A DNA stretch of 64,000 nt from Aphrophora alni (taxonomy: Eukaryota > Arthropoda > Insecta > Hemiptera > Aphrophoridae): assembly GCA_963513935.1 (NCBI GenBank), contig OY740771.1:10755138-10819137 (forward strand), read 5' to 3'. Under the pieces are notes generated by a model, which ran no database searches, was not told the origin of the DNA, and saw nothing but the letters and a program-made list of their open reading frames with translations. Below are positions 34,444 to 49,600 of this stretch, one piece after another. Position numbers and translations under genes: made by a program. Every line of letters starts with the position of its first letter. Within the stretch, counting starts at the first letter, position 1.

Positions 34444-36700
34444 CAGCTATATAAGTTAATTATCCCAAACTTTCGTTATTTTTTGTATTAATACCCACTT
34501 GTGATATGAACAAACCCCCCCCCACCAAATTTAATTTTCCTATCTTATTTTTGTTATCGCTATCGTACTTACGTACAGACGGACTGCACGCCCAAAACCA
34601 CTTTTTCGGTTTCTTGAGACCATGAAAACTGAAGATCAATCAAAAATTGACGTCAAAATTCTCGACGTTTATCAAACTTTCCCAATAGTTGGTAATACTG
34701 GGTAAGCTGCTAATGAAATAGACAGTGTTTCCTCATTCATTAAATCGTATGATTCATTAGAGCGTTTACTAATTATTTTGGTATAATTTGTAGGCATGCA
34801 GTTTAACATTCCATTTCTTGGCGATAACCGTCATAATTATTATCGTAGGTTATAACAAGTGGTGTCATTGAATCCAAAATGTTAATCTGCATAAAATTAA
34901 CTCTTACTGTTTTAAAATGGCAGCTGAGATAGAAAAAAGATCAAATACAAAGAATGTTCGTTTTGAAAAGACCTTTTATTTCATATAATTGTTTTTATAA
35001 GTAGCTATTTAAGAATTTTGACTTTTAGGCTTTTTTGTATTCTTCAAGTTTGAGCATTTTCAAAATTTAAAAAATCCAGTGAAAAATGCCCCCACCACAC
35101 GTTTCCAAAAGAATACCTCAATAATAATCTTTGGAAAAAAAATCTGGTGCTGTTCCCTATTGTAGGTAGTGTAACACGGTACTTTATTTTAAAGTCATAT
35201 TTCAAAACGTTTTGGTACACCCTGTACATACGGTTAAAGATAATTAACTTTTGTTTGCACCAAAATGTTCAGGGTAATTAAACCTTTAAATTGATGTATC
35301 ACACAACCCATGTTTACATTTGAAAATTCCTCAAAAAGCACCCCTACTCCCCAAATTGGGCCCTTTAGGGGCATTTTTCAAAATTGAAAATAATTTTATT
35401 GGATTTTGTGAGACCAAATTAGGGGGAAATGAGAAAGAAAAAGTGTTAAAGTAAGTTAGTAAGACAGCTATAAATACTGTACGTGTGGTCTGTCTCACCC
35501 TGTATAAATCTAATCTATAAGAAACATGTGACATAAGTGATAACATGAACGTTAAATAATAGATTTACATTTCTTACATTATTATATATTTTAACAGTAC
35601 TTGTACCTCATTTTCAAATAAATTCTTGTTGGACGTTGTCTGTATTCATACAATGCAAGTATTGCAGTATTTGGAGTTTGTAGTATACACGATCTGTGCA
35701 TGGCCAATGACAGTTACTTTTGATTGTATGACCTTGTACAGTACCATCAAGGAAAACTGACATAATGTTTGTTGTGATTATCTGCTATGAAATATTATCT
35801 ATTTCTAGATGTAAATTAATTGCATAGTTAGGTCTTTTATAAAATACTTGTGATGAATTTGGAATTGTACTTGTCAAATGCAATAAAGACCTATGTAGGT
35901 TATATTCACATTATTGTTTTGATTTCTCTGACATTGTGTCATTTTACTACCCTGTATACATTATCCGTATCATTTCTTACTATCAAATATTGCTAATGGC
36001 TAATTTAACAAGTCAAACACCTTGGAACTTGTCACATTAAATATTCAGAAGATAAATATTAATGATAAAAGATAAGACAAACAATGGAATATTGTCTCCC
36101 ATTCAACCATACCTTAGTACAAGCATTGATTTTTTTTATATCAATTTTACAGTAACAGTGGTCAAGATTTATATTTTTTAATTACTCCTGAATAATACAT
36201 TTTCTATCATTTACCTTTTGCTCATTGATTTAGTTTTTCATTTTACTAAAACAGCTAAATACGATATTGAGAAGAAATATTTTTTAATGACATTTCTTTT
36301 ACTGTCACTTTTTTGAACATGTTTTGCTAAGAGCTATTTATGAGCAAAATTTGATCAGAACTGTTTTGAGTAAAATATTTTTTTGTATGATTTGACCACA
36401 CACTACACGCTACAAATATGAAGTTAGGGTTATTGTATTACTTTATTACATGTAAAAGCTGCACCATATATACTTTCTCAATAGCTACTAAAAAACAACT
36501 TAAGTAACTCCTACCAAACTTAACTAGTGGTCATTCCAAACATCACCTAGTTCAGAATACCCATGCTCTTGATATCTGAATACGTTTTATGATACAGTTA
36601 CTGTTTATTATTTTTGTCTGTTTGCGTGTTGTTTAAAGGCAAAAAACACCATTTAAGTAAACAAGAACAATACACTGCAATTGGTCACATTTGACAACAT
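34444..36700. other. AT-rich left flank of the satellite array
   Basis: No gene. Two stretches ending in CACCCTGTAYA (near 35210-35226 and 35495-35507) are preceded by similar TTTTTCAAAATTGAAAA-like blocks and may be copies of one short repeat. The reverse-oriented ACAGGGTG border at 58086 is similar. Confidence 0.4.
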
Positions 36701-39515
36701 TTAGATCTACCAATACAATGTAACATTTACTATAAACCCCAAGGAACTGAATTTTAGGCTAAAGGATCTGCTTGTATTATATTGTAGGATGGGGTTGGGT
36801 AAGTAACATGATAACTTACCTTACTGGATAAGACCCTTAGATCTACCAATACAATGTAACATTTTCTATAAAGATCAAGGAACTGATTTTCAGGCAATAC
36901 ATTTAGAAGATCTGCTTGTATTATATTGTAGTATGGGGTTGGGTAAGTAACATGATAACTTACCTTACTGGATAAGACATTTAGATCTATCAATACAATG
37001 TAACATTTTCTATAAAGCCCAAGGAACTGATTTTCAGGCAATACATTTAGAAGATCTGCTTGTATTATATTGTAGGTTGGGGTTGGGTAAGTAACATGAT
37101 GACTTACCTTACTGGATAAGACCCTTAGATCTACCAATACAATGTAACATTTTCTATAAAGCCCAAGGAACTGATTTTCAGGCAATACATTTAGAAGATC
37201 TGCTTGTATTATATTGTAGGTTGGGGTTGGGTAAGTAACATGATGACTTACCTTACTGGATAAGACCCTTAGATCTACCAATACAATGTAACATTTTCTA
37301 TAAAGCCCAAGGAACTGATTTTCAGGCAATACATTTAGAAGATCTGATTGTATTATATTGTAGGTTGCGGTTGGGTAAGTAACATGATAACTTACCCTAC
37401 TGGATAAGACCCTTAGATCTACCAATACAATGTAACATTTTCTATAAAGCCCAAGGAACTGATTTTCAGGCAATACATTTAGAAGATCTGCTTGTATTGT
37501 ATTGTAGGATGGGGTTGGGTAAGTAACATGATGACTTACCTTACTGGATAAGACCCCTAGATCTACCAATACAATGTAACATTTTCTATAAAGCCCAAGG
37601 AACTGATTTTCAGGCAATACATTTAGAAGATCTGCTTGTATTATATTGTAGTATGGGGTTGGGTAAGTAACATGATGACTTACCTTACTGGATAAGACCC
37701 TTAGATCTACCAATACAATGTAACATTTTCTATAAAGCCCAAGGAACTGATTTTCAGGCAATACATTTAGAAGATCTGCTTGTATTGTATTGTAGGATGG
37801 GGTTGGGTAAGTAACATGATAACTTACCTTACTGGATAAGACCCCTAGATCTACCAATACAATGTAACATTTTCTATAAAGCCCAAGGAACTGATTTTCA
37901 GGCAATACATTTAGAAGATCTGCTTGTATTATATTGTAGGTTGGGGTTGGGTAAGTAACATGATGACTTACCTTACTGGATAAGACCCTTAGATCTACCA
38001 ATACAATGTAACATTTCCTATAAAGCCCAAAGAACTAACTTTTAGGCAATACATTTAGAAGATCTGCTTTTATTATATTGTAGTATGGGGTTGGGTAAGT
38101 AACATGATAACTTACCTTACTGGATAAGACCCTTAGATCTACCAATACAATGTAACATTTTCTATAAAGCCCAAGGAACTAACTTTTAGGCAATACATTT
38201 AGAAGATCTGCTTGTATTATATTGTAGTATGGGGTTGGGTAAGTAACATGATAACTTACCTTACTGGATAAGATCCTTAGATCTACCAATACAATGTAAC
38301 ATTTTCTATAAAGCCCAAGGAACTGATTTTTAGGCAATACATTTAGAAGATCTGCTTGTATTATATTGTAGTATGGGGTTGGGTAAGTAACATGATGACT
38401 TACCTTACTGGATAAGACCTTTAGATCTACCAATACAATGTAAAATTTTCTATAAAGCCCAAGGAACTGATTTTTAGGCAATACATTTAGAAGATCTGCT
38501 TGTATTATATTGTAGGTTGGGGTTGGGTAAGTAACATGATAACTTACCTTACTGGATAAGACCCTTAGATCTACCAATACAATGTAACATTTTCTATAAA
38601 GCCCAAGGAACTGATTTTTAGGCAATACATTTAGAAGATCTGCTTGTATTATATTGTAGTATGGGGTTGGGTAAGTAACATGATAACTTACCTTACTGGA
38701 TAAGACCCTTAGATCTACCAATACAATGTAACATTTTCTGATTTTTAGGCAATACATTTAGAAGATCTGCTTGTATTATATTGTAGGTTGGGGTTGGGTA
38801 AGTAACATGATAACTTACCTTACTGGATAAGACCCTTAGATCTACCAATACAATATAACATTTTCTATAAAGCCCAAGGAACTGATTTTCAGGCAATACA
38901 TTTAGAAGCTCTGCTTGTATTATATTGTAGGTTGGGGTTGGGTAAGTAACATGATGACTTACCCTACTAGATAAGACCCTAAGATCTACCAATACAATGT
39001 AACATTTTCTATAAAGCCCAAGGAACTGATTTTCAGGCAATACATTTAGAAGATCTGCTTGTATTATATTGTAGGTTGGGGTTGGGTAAGTAACATGATG
39101 ACTTACCTTACTGGATAAGACCCTTAGATCTACCAATACAATGTAACATTTTCTATAAAGCCCAAGGAACTGATTTTCAGGCAATATATTTAGAAGATCT
39201 GCTTGTATTATATTGTAGTATGGGGTTGGGTAAGTAACATGATAACTTACCTTACTGGATAAGACCCTTAGATCTACCAATACAATGTAACATTTTCTAT
39301 AAAGCCCAAGGAACTGATTTTCAGGCAATACATTTAGAAGATCTGCTTGTATTATATTGTAGGTTGGGGTTGGGTAAGTAACATGATGACTTACCTTACT
39401 GGATAAGACCCTTAGATCTACCAATACAATGTAACATTTTCTATAAAGCCCAAGGAACTGATTTTCAGGCAATACATTTAGAAGATCTGCTTGTATTATA
39501 TTGTAGGTTGGGGTT

Positions 39516-42500
39516 GGGTAAGTAACATGATGACTTACCTTACTGGATAAGACCCTTAGATCTACCAATACAATGTAACATTTTCTATAAAGCCCAAGGA
39601 ACTGATTTTCAGGCAATACATTTAGAAGATCTGCTTGTATTATATTGTAGGTTGCGGTTGGGTAAGTAAAATGATAACTTACCCTACTGGATAAGACCCT
39701 TAGATCTACCAATACAATGTAACATTTTCTATAAAGCCCAAGGAACTGATTTTCAGGCAATACATTTAGAAGATCTGCTTGTATTGTATTGTAGGATGGG
39801 GTTGGGTAAGTAACATGATGACTTACCTTACTGGATAAGACCCTTAGATCTACCAATACAATGTAACATTTTCTATAAAGCCCAAGGAACTGATTTTCAG
39901 GCAATACATTTAGAAGATCTGCTTGTATTGTATTGTAGGATGGGGTTGGGTAAGTAACATGATAACTTACCTTACTGGATAAGACCCCTAGATCTACCAA
40001 TACAATGTAACATTTTCTATAAAGCCCAAGGAACTGATTTTCAGGCAATACATTTAGAAGATCTGTTTGTATTATATTGTAGGTTGGGGTTGGGTAAGTA
40101 ACATGATGACTTACCTTACTGGATAAGACCCTTAGATCTACCAATACAATGTAATATTTTCTATAAAGCCCAAGGAACTGATTTTCAGGCAATACATTTA
40201 GAAGATCTGCTTGTATTGTATTGTAGGATGGGGTTGGGTAAGTAACATGATAACTTACCTTACTGGATAAGACCCCTAGATCTACCAATACAATGTAACA
40301 TTTTCTATAAAGCCCAAGGAACTGATTTTCAGGCAATACATTTAGAAGATCTGCTTGTATTGTATTGTAGGATGGGGTTGGGTAAGTAACATGATAACTT
40401 ACCTTACTGGATAAGACCCCTAGATCTACCAATACAATGTAACATTTTCTATAAAGCCCAAGGAACTGATTTTCAGGCAATACATTTAGAAGATCTGCTT
40501 GTATTGTATTGTAGGATGGGGTTGGGTAAGTAACATGATAACTTACCTTACTGGATAAGACCCCTAGATCTACCAATACAATGTAACATTTTCTATAAAG
40601 CCCAAGGAACTGATTTTCAGGCAATACATTTAGAAGATCTGCTTGTATTGTATTGTAGGATGGGGTTGGGTAAGTAACATGATAACTTACCTTACTGGAT
40701 AAGACCCCTAGATCTACCAATACAATGTAACATTTTCTATAAAGCCCAAGGAACTGATTTTCAGGCAATACATTTAGAAGATCTGCTTGTATTATATTGT
40801 AGGTTGGGGTTGGGTAAGTAACATGATGACTTACCTTACTGGATAAGACCCTTAGATCTACCAATACAATGTATCATTTTCTATAAAGCCCTAGGAACTG
40901 AATTTTAGGCTAAAGGATCTGCTTGTATTATATTGTAGGATGGGGTTGGGTAAGTAACATGATGACTTACCTTACTGGATAAGACCCTTAGATCTATCAA
41001 TACAATGTAACATTTTCTATAAAGCCCAAGGAACTGATTTTCAGGCAATACATTTAGAAGATCTGCTTGTATTATATTGTAGTATGGGGTTGGGTAAGTA
41101 ACATGATAACTTACCTTACTGGATAAGACCCTTAGATCTACCAATACAATGTAACATTTTCTATAAAGCCCAAGGAACTGATTTTCAGGCAATACATTTA
41201 GAAGATCTGCTTGTATTATATTGTAGGTTGGGGTTGGGTAAGTAACATGATGACTTACCTTACTGGATAAGACCCTTAGATCTACCAATACAATGTAACA
41301 TTTTCTATAAAGCCCAAGGAACTAACTTTAAGGCAATACATTTAGAGGATCTGCTTGTATTATATTGTAGGTTGGGGTTGGGTAAGTAACATGATGACTT
41401 ACCTTACTGGATAAGACCCTTAGATCTACCAATACAATGTAACATTTCCTATAAAGCCCAAAGGACTAACTTTTAGGCAATACATTTAGAGGATCTGCTT
41501 GTATTATATTGTAGGATGGGGTTGGGTAAGTAACATGATGACTTACCTTACTGGATAAGACCCTTAGATCTACCAGTACAATGTAACATTTCCTATAAAC
41601 CCCAAGGAACTAACTTTTAGGTAATACATTTAGAAGATCTGCTTGTATTATATTGTAGTATGGGGTTGGGTAAGTAACATGATAACTTACCCTACTGGAT
41701 AAGACCCTTAGATCTACCAATACAATGTAACATTTTCTATAAAGCCCAAGGAACTGATTTCCAGGCAATACATTTAGAAGATCTGCTTGTATTATATTGT
41801 AGTATGGGGTTGGGTAAGTAACATGATAACTTACCTTACTGGATAAGATCCTTAGATCTACCAATACAATGTAACATTTTCTATAAAGCCCAAGGAACTG
41901 ATTTTCAGGCAATACATTTAGAAGATCTGCTTGTATTATATTGTAGTATGGGGTTGGGTAAGTAACATGATAACTTACCTTACTGGATAAGACCCTTAGA
42001 TCTACCAATACAATGTAACATTTTCTATAAAGCCCAAGGAACTGATTTTCAGGCAAACATTTAGAAGATCTGCTTGTATTATATTGTAGGTTGGGGTTGG
42101 GTAAGTAACATGATGACTTACCTTACTGGATAAGACCCTTAGATCTACCAATACAATGTAACATTTTCTATAAAGCCCAAGGAACTAACTTTTAGGCAAT
42201 ACATTTAGAGGATCTGCTTGTATTATATTGTAGGTTGGGGTTGGGTAAGTAACATGATGACTTACCTTACTGGATAAGACCCTTAGATCTACCAATACAA
42301 TGTAACATTTCCTATAAAGCCCAAAGGACTAACTTTTAGGCAATACATTTAGAGGATCTGCTTGTATTATATTGTAGGATGGGGTTGGGTAAGTAACATG
42401 ATGACTTACCTTACTGGATAAGACCCTTAGATCTACCAGTACAATGTAACATTTCCTATAAACCCCAAGGAACTAACTTTTAGGTAATACATTTAGAAGA

Positions 42501-43960
42501 TCTGCTTGTATTATATTGTAGTATGGGGTTGGGTAAGTAACATGATAACTTACCCTACTGGATAAGACCCTTAGATCTACCAATACAATGTAACATTTTC
42601 TATAAAGCCCAAGGAACTGATTTTCAGGCAATACATTTAGAAGATCTGCTTGTATTATATTGTAGTATGGGGTTGGGTAAGTAACATGATAACTTACCTT
42701 ACTGGATAAGATCCTTAGATCTACCAATACAATGTAACATTTTCTATAAAGCCCAAGGAACTGATTTTCAGGCAATACATTTAGAAGATCTGCTTGTATT
42801 ATATTGTAGTATGGGGTTGGGTAAGTAACATGATAACTTACCTTACTGGATAAGACCCTTAGATCTACCAATACAATGTAACATTTTCTATAAAGCCCAA
42901 GGAACTGATTTTCAGGCAATACATTTAGAAGATCTGCTTGTATTATATTGTAGTATGGGGTTGGGTAAGTAACATGATAACTTACCTTACTGGATAAGAC
43001 CCTTAGATCTACCAATACAATGTAACATTTTCTATAAAGCCCAAGGAACTGATTTTTAGGCAATACATTTAGAAGATCTGCTTGTATTATATTGTAGTAT
43101 GGGGTTGGGTAAGTAACATGATGACTTACCTTACTGGATAAGACCCTTAGATCTACCAATACAATGTAACATTTTCTATAAAGCCCAAGGAACTGATTTT
43201 CAGGCAATACATTTAGAAGATCTGCTTGTATTATATTGTAGGTTGGGGTTGGGTAAGTAACATGATGACTTACCTTACTGGATAAGACCCTTAGATCTAC
43301 CAATACAATGTAACATTTTCTATAAAGCCCAAGGAACTGATTTTCAGGCAATACATTTAGAAGATCTGCTTGTATTGTATTGTAGGATGGGGTTGGGTAA
43401 GTAACATGATGACTTACCTTACTGGATAAGACCCTTAGATCTACCAATACAATGTAACATTTTCTATAAAGCCCAAGGAACTGATTTTCAGGCAATACAT
43501 TTAGAAGATCTGCTTGTATTATATTGTAGGTTGGGGTTGGGTAAGTAACATGATGACTTACCTTACTGGATAAGACCCTTAGATCTACCAATACAATGTA
43601 ACATTTTCTATAAAGCCCAAGGAACTGATTTTCAGGCAATACATTTAGAAGATCTGCTTGTATTATATTGTAGGTTGGGTAAGTAACATGATGACTTACC
43701 TTACTGGATAAGACCCTTAGATCTACCAATACAATGTAACATTTTCTATAAAGCCCAAGGAACTGATTTTCAGGCAATACATTTAGAAGATCTGCTTGTA
43801 TTATATTGTAGGTTGCGGTTGGGTAAGTAAAATGATAACTTACCTTACTGGATAAGACCCTTAGATCTACCAATACAATGTAACATTTCCTATAAAGCCC
43901 AAGGAACTAACTTTTAGGTAATACATTTCGAGGATCTGCTTGTATTATATTGTAGTATGG
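39516..43960. repeat. Duplicated block within the array, left copy
   Basis: This block matches the region starting near 46695 at an offset of 7179 bp (for example TTGCGG variants at 39652 and 46831, and the shortened GGCTAAAGGATC monomer near 40907 and 48086). Near 43.2/50.4 kb the right copy lacks one 144-bp monomer, after which the offset is 7035. Only occasional substitutions were seen between copies. Confidence 0.85.
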
Positions 43961-46694
43961 GGTTGGGTAAGTAACATGATGACTTACCTTACTGGATAAG
44001 ACCCTTAGATCTACCAATACAATGTAACATTTTCTATAAAGCCCAAGGAACTGATTTTCAGGCAATACATTTAGAAGATCTGCTTGTATTATATTGTAGT
44101 ATGGGGTTGGGTAAGTAACATGATAACTTACCTTACTGGATAAGACCCTTAGATCTACCAATACAATGTAACATTTTCTATAAAGCCCAAGGAACTGATT
44201 TTCAGGCAATACATTTAGAAGATCTGCTTGTATTATATTGTAGTATGGGGTTGGGTAAGTAACATGATAACTTACCTTACTGGATAAGACCCTTAGATCT
44301 ACCAATACAATGTAACATTTTCTATAAAGCCCAAGGAACTGATTTTTAGGCAATACATTTAGATGATCTGCTTGTATTATATTGTAGTATGGGGTTGGGT
44401 AAGTAACATGATGACTTACCTTACTGGATAAGACCCTTAGATCTACCAATACAATGTAACATTTTCTATAAAGCCCAAGGAACTGATTTTCAGGCAATAC
44501 ATTTAGAAGATCTGCTTGTATTATATTGTAGGTTGGGGTTGGGTAAGTAACATGATGACTTACCTTACTGGATAAGACCCTTAGATCTACCAATACAATG
44601 TAACATTTTCTATAAAGCCCAAGGAACTGATTTTCAGGCAATACATTTAGAAGATCTGCTTGTATTGTATTGTAGGATGGGGTTGGGTAAGTAACATGAT
44701 GACTTACCTTACTGGATAAGACCCTTAGATCTACCAATACAATGTAACATTTTCTATAAAGCCCAAGGAACTGATTTCCAGGCAATACATTTAGAAGATC
44801 TGCTTGTATTATATTGTAGTATGGGGTTTGGTAAGTAACATGATAACTTACCTTACTGGATAAGATCCTTAGATCTACCAATACAATGTAACATTTTCTA
44901 TAAAGCCCAAGGAACTGATTTTCAGGCAATACATTTAGAAGATCTGCTTGTATTATATTGTAGTATGGGGTTGGGTAAGTAACATGATAACTTACCTTAC
45001 TGGATAAGACCCTTAGATCTACCAATACAATGTAACATTTTCTATAAAGCCCAAAGGACTAACTTTTAGGCAATACATTTAGAGGATCTGCTTGTATTAT
45101 ATTGTAGGATGGGGTTGGGTAAGTAACATGATGACTTACCTTACTGGATAAGACCTTTAGATCTACCAGTACAATGTAACATTTCCTATAAACCCCAAGG
45201 AACTAACTTTTAGGTAATACATTTAGAAGATCTGCTTGTATTATATTGTAGTATGGGGTTGGGTAAGTAACATGATAACTTACCCTACTGGATAAGACCC
45301 TTAGATCTACCAATACAATGTAACATTTTCTATAAAGCCCAAGGAACTGATTTTCAGGCAATACATTTAGAAGATCTGCTTGTATTATATTGTAGTATGG
45401 GGTTGGGTAAGTAACATGATAACTTACCTTACTGGATAAGATCCTTAGATCTACCAATACAATGTAACATTTTCTATAAAGCCCAAGGAACTGATTTTCA
45501 GGCAATACATTTAGAAGATCTGCTTGTATTATATTGTAGTATGGGGTTGGGTAAGTAACATGATAACTTACCTTACTGGATAAGACCCTTAGATCTACCA
45601 ATACAATGTAACATTTTCTATAAAGCCCAAGGAACTGATTTTCAGGCAATACATTTAGAAGATCTGCTTGTATTATATTGTAGTATGGGGTTGGGTAAGT
45701 AACATGATAACTTACCTTACTGGATAAGACCCTTAGATCTACCAATACAATGTAACATTTTCTATAAAGCCCAAGGAACTGATTTTTAGGCAATACATTT
45801 AGATGATCTGCTTGTATTATATTGTAGTATGGGGTTGGGTAAGTAACATGATGACTTACCTTACTGGATAAGACCCTTAGATCTACCAATACAATGTAAC
45901 ATTTTCTATAAAGCCCAAGGAACTGATTTTCAGGCAATACATTTAGAAGATCTGCTTGTATTATATTGTAGGTTGGGGTTGGGTAAGTAACATGATGACT
46001 TACCTTACTGGATAAGACCCTTAGATCTACCAATACAATGTAACATTTTCTATAAAGCCCAAGGAACTGATTTTCAGGCAATACATTTAGAAGATCTGCT
46101 TGTATTGTATTGTAGGATGGGGTTGGGTAAGTAACATGATGACTTACCTTACTGGATAAGACCCTTAGATCTACCAATACAATGTAACATTTTCTATAAA
46201 GCCCAAGGAACTGATTTTCAGGCAATACATTTAGAAGATCTGCTTGTATTATATTGTAGGTTGGGGTTGGGTAAGTAACATGATGACTTACCTTACTGGA
46301 TAAGACCCTTAGATCTACCAATACAATGTAACATTTTCTATAAAGCCCAAGGAACTGATTTTCAGGCAATACATTTAGAAGATCTGCTTGTATTATATTG
46401 TAGGTTGGGTAAGTAACATGATGACTTACCTTACTGGATAAGACCCTTAGATCTACCAATACAATGTAACATTTTCTATAAAGCCCAAGGAACTGATTTT
46501 CAGGCAATACATTTAGAAGATCTGCTTGTATTATATTGTAGGTTGCGGTTGGGTAAGTAAAATGATAACTTACCTTACTGGATAAGACCCTTAGATCTAC
46601 CAATACAATGTAACATTTCCTATAAAGCCCAAGGAACTAACTTTTAGGTAATACATTTCGAGGATCTGCTTGTATTATATTGTAGTATGGGGTT

Positions 46695-49600
46695 GGGTAA
46701 GTAACATGATGACTTACCTTACTGGATAAGACCCTTAGATCTACCAATACAATGTAACATTTTCTATAAAGCCCAAGGAACTGATTTTCAGGCAATACAT
46801 TTAGAAGATCTGCTTGTATTATATTGTAGGTTGCGGTTGGGTAAGTAAAATGATAACTTACCCTACTGGATAAGACCCTTAGATCTACCAATACAATGTA
46901 ACATTTTCTATAAAGCCCAAGGAACTGATTTTCAGGCAATACATTTAGAAGATCTGCTTGTATTGTATTGTAGGATGGGGTTGGGTAAGTAACATGATGA
47001 CTTACCTTACTGGATAAGACCCTTAGATCTACCAATACAATGTAACATTTTCTATAAAGCCCAAGGAACTGATTTTCAGGCAATACATTTAGAAGATCTG
47101 CTTGTATTGTATTGTAGGATGGGGTTGGGTAAGTAACATGATAACTTACCTTACTGGATAAGACCCCTAGATCTACCAATACAATGTAACATTTTCTATA
47201 AAGCCCAAGGAACTGATTTTCAGGCAATACATTTAGAAGATCTGTTTGTATTATATTGTAGGTTGGGGTTGGGTAAGTAACATGATGACTTACCTTACTG
47301 GATAAGACCCTTAGATCTACCAATACAATGTAATATTTTCTATAAAGCCCAAGGAACTGATTTTCAGGCAATACATTTAGAAGATCTGCTTGTATTGTAT
47401 TGTAGGATGGGGTTGGGTAAGTAACATGATAACTTACCTTACTGGATAAGACCCCTAGATCTACCAATACAATGTAACATTTTCTATAAAGCCCAAGGAA
47501 CTGATTTTCAGGCAATACATTTAGAAGATCTGCTTGTATTGTATTGTAGGATGGGGTTGGGTAAGTAACATGATAACTTACCTTACTGGATAAGACCCCT
47601 AGATCTACCAATACAATGTAACATTTTCTATAAAGCCCAAGGAACTGATTTTCAGGCAATACATTTAGAAGATCTGCTTGTATTGTATTGTAGGATGGGG
47701 TTGGGTAAGTAACATGATAACTTACCTTACTGGATAAGACCCCTAGATCTACCAATACAATGTAACATTTTCTATAAAGCCCAAGGAACTGATTTTCAGG
47801 CAATACATTTAGAAGATCTGCTTGTATTGTATTGTAGGATGGGGTTGGGTAAGTAACATGATAACTTACCTTACTGGATAAGACCCCTAGATCTACCAAT
47901 ACAATGTAACATTTTCTATAAAGCCCAAGGAACTGATTTTCAGGCAATACATTTAGAAGATCTGCTTGTATTATATTGTAGGTTGGGGTTGGGTAAGTAA
48001 CATGATGACTTACCTTACTGGATAAGACCCTTAGATCTACCAATACAATGTATCATTTTCTATAAAGCCCTAGGAACTGAATTTTAGGCTAAAGGATCTG
48101 CTTGTATTATATTGTAGGATGGGGTTGGGTAAGTAACATGATGACTTACCTTACTGGATAAGACCCTTAGATCTACCAATACAATGTAACATTTTCTATA
48201 AAGCCCAAGGAACTGATTTTCAGGCAATACATTTAGAAGATCTGCTTGTATTATATTGTAGTATGGGGTTGGGTAAGTAACATGATAACTTACCTTACTG
48301 GATAAGACCCTTAGATCTACCAATACAATGTAACATTTTCTATAAAGCCCAAGGAACTGATTTTCAGGCAATACATTTAGAAGATCTGCTTGTATTATAT
48401 TGTAGGTTGGGGTTGGGTAAGTAACATGATGACTTACCTTACTGGATAAGACCCTTAGATCTACCAATACAATGTAACATTTTCTATAAAGCCCAAGGAA
48501 CTAACTTTTAGGCAATACATTTAGAGGATCTGCTTGTATTATATTGTAGGTTGGGGTTGGGTAAGTAACATGATGACTTACCTTACTGGATAAGACCCTT
48601 AGATCTACCAATACAATGTAACATTTCCTATAAAGCCCAAAGGACTAACTTTTAGGCAATACATTTAGAGGATCTGCTTGTATTATATTGTAGGATGGGG
48701 TTGGGTAAGTAACATGATGACTTACCTTACTGGATAAGACCCTTAGATCTACCAGTACAATGTAACATTTCCTATAAACCCCAAGGAACTAACTTTTAGG
48801 TAATACATTTAGAAGATCTGCTTGTATTATATTGTAGTATGGGGTTGGGTAAGTAACATGATAACTTACCCTACTGGATAAGACCCTTAGATCTACCAAT
48901 ACAATGTAACATTTTCTATAAAGCCCAAGGAACTGATTTCCAGGCAATACATTTAGAAGATCTGCTTGTATTATATTGTAGTATGGGGTTGGGTAAGTAA
49001 CATGATAACTTACCTTACTGGATAAGATCCTTAGATCTACCAATACAATGTAACATTTTCTATAAAGCCCAAGGAACTGATTTTCAGGCAATACATTTAG
49101 AAGATCTGCTTGTATTATATTGTAGTATGGGGTTGGGTAAGTAACATGATAACTTACCTTACTGGATAAGACCCTTAGATCTACCAATACAATGTAACAT
49201 TTTCTATAAAGCCCAAGGAACTGATTTTCAGGCAAACATTTAGAAGATCTGCTTGTATTATATTGTAGGTTGGGGTTGGGTAAGTAACATGATGACTTAC
49301 CTTACTGGATAAGACCCTTAGATCTACCAATACAATGTAACATTTTCTATAAAGCCCAAGGAACTAACTTTTAGGCAATACATTTAGAGGATCTGCTTGT
49401 ATTATATTGTAGGTTGGGGTTGGGTAAGTAACATGATGACTTACCTTACTGGATAAGACCCTTAGATCTACCAATACAATGTAACATTTCCTATAAAGCC
49501 CAAAGGACTAACTTTTAGGCAATACATTTAGAGGATCTGCTTGTATTATATTGTAGGATGGGGTTGGGTAAGTAACATGATGACTTACCTTACTGGATAA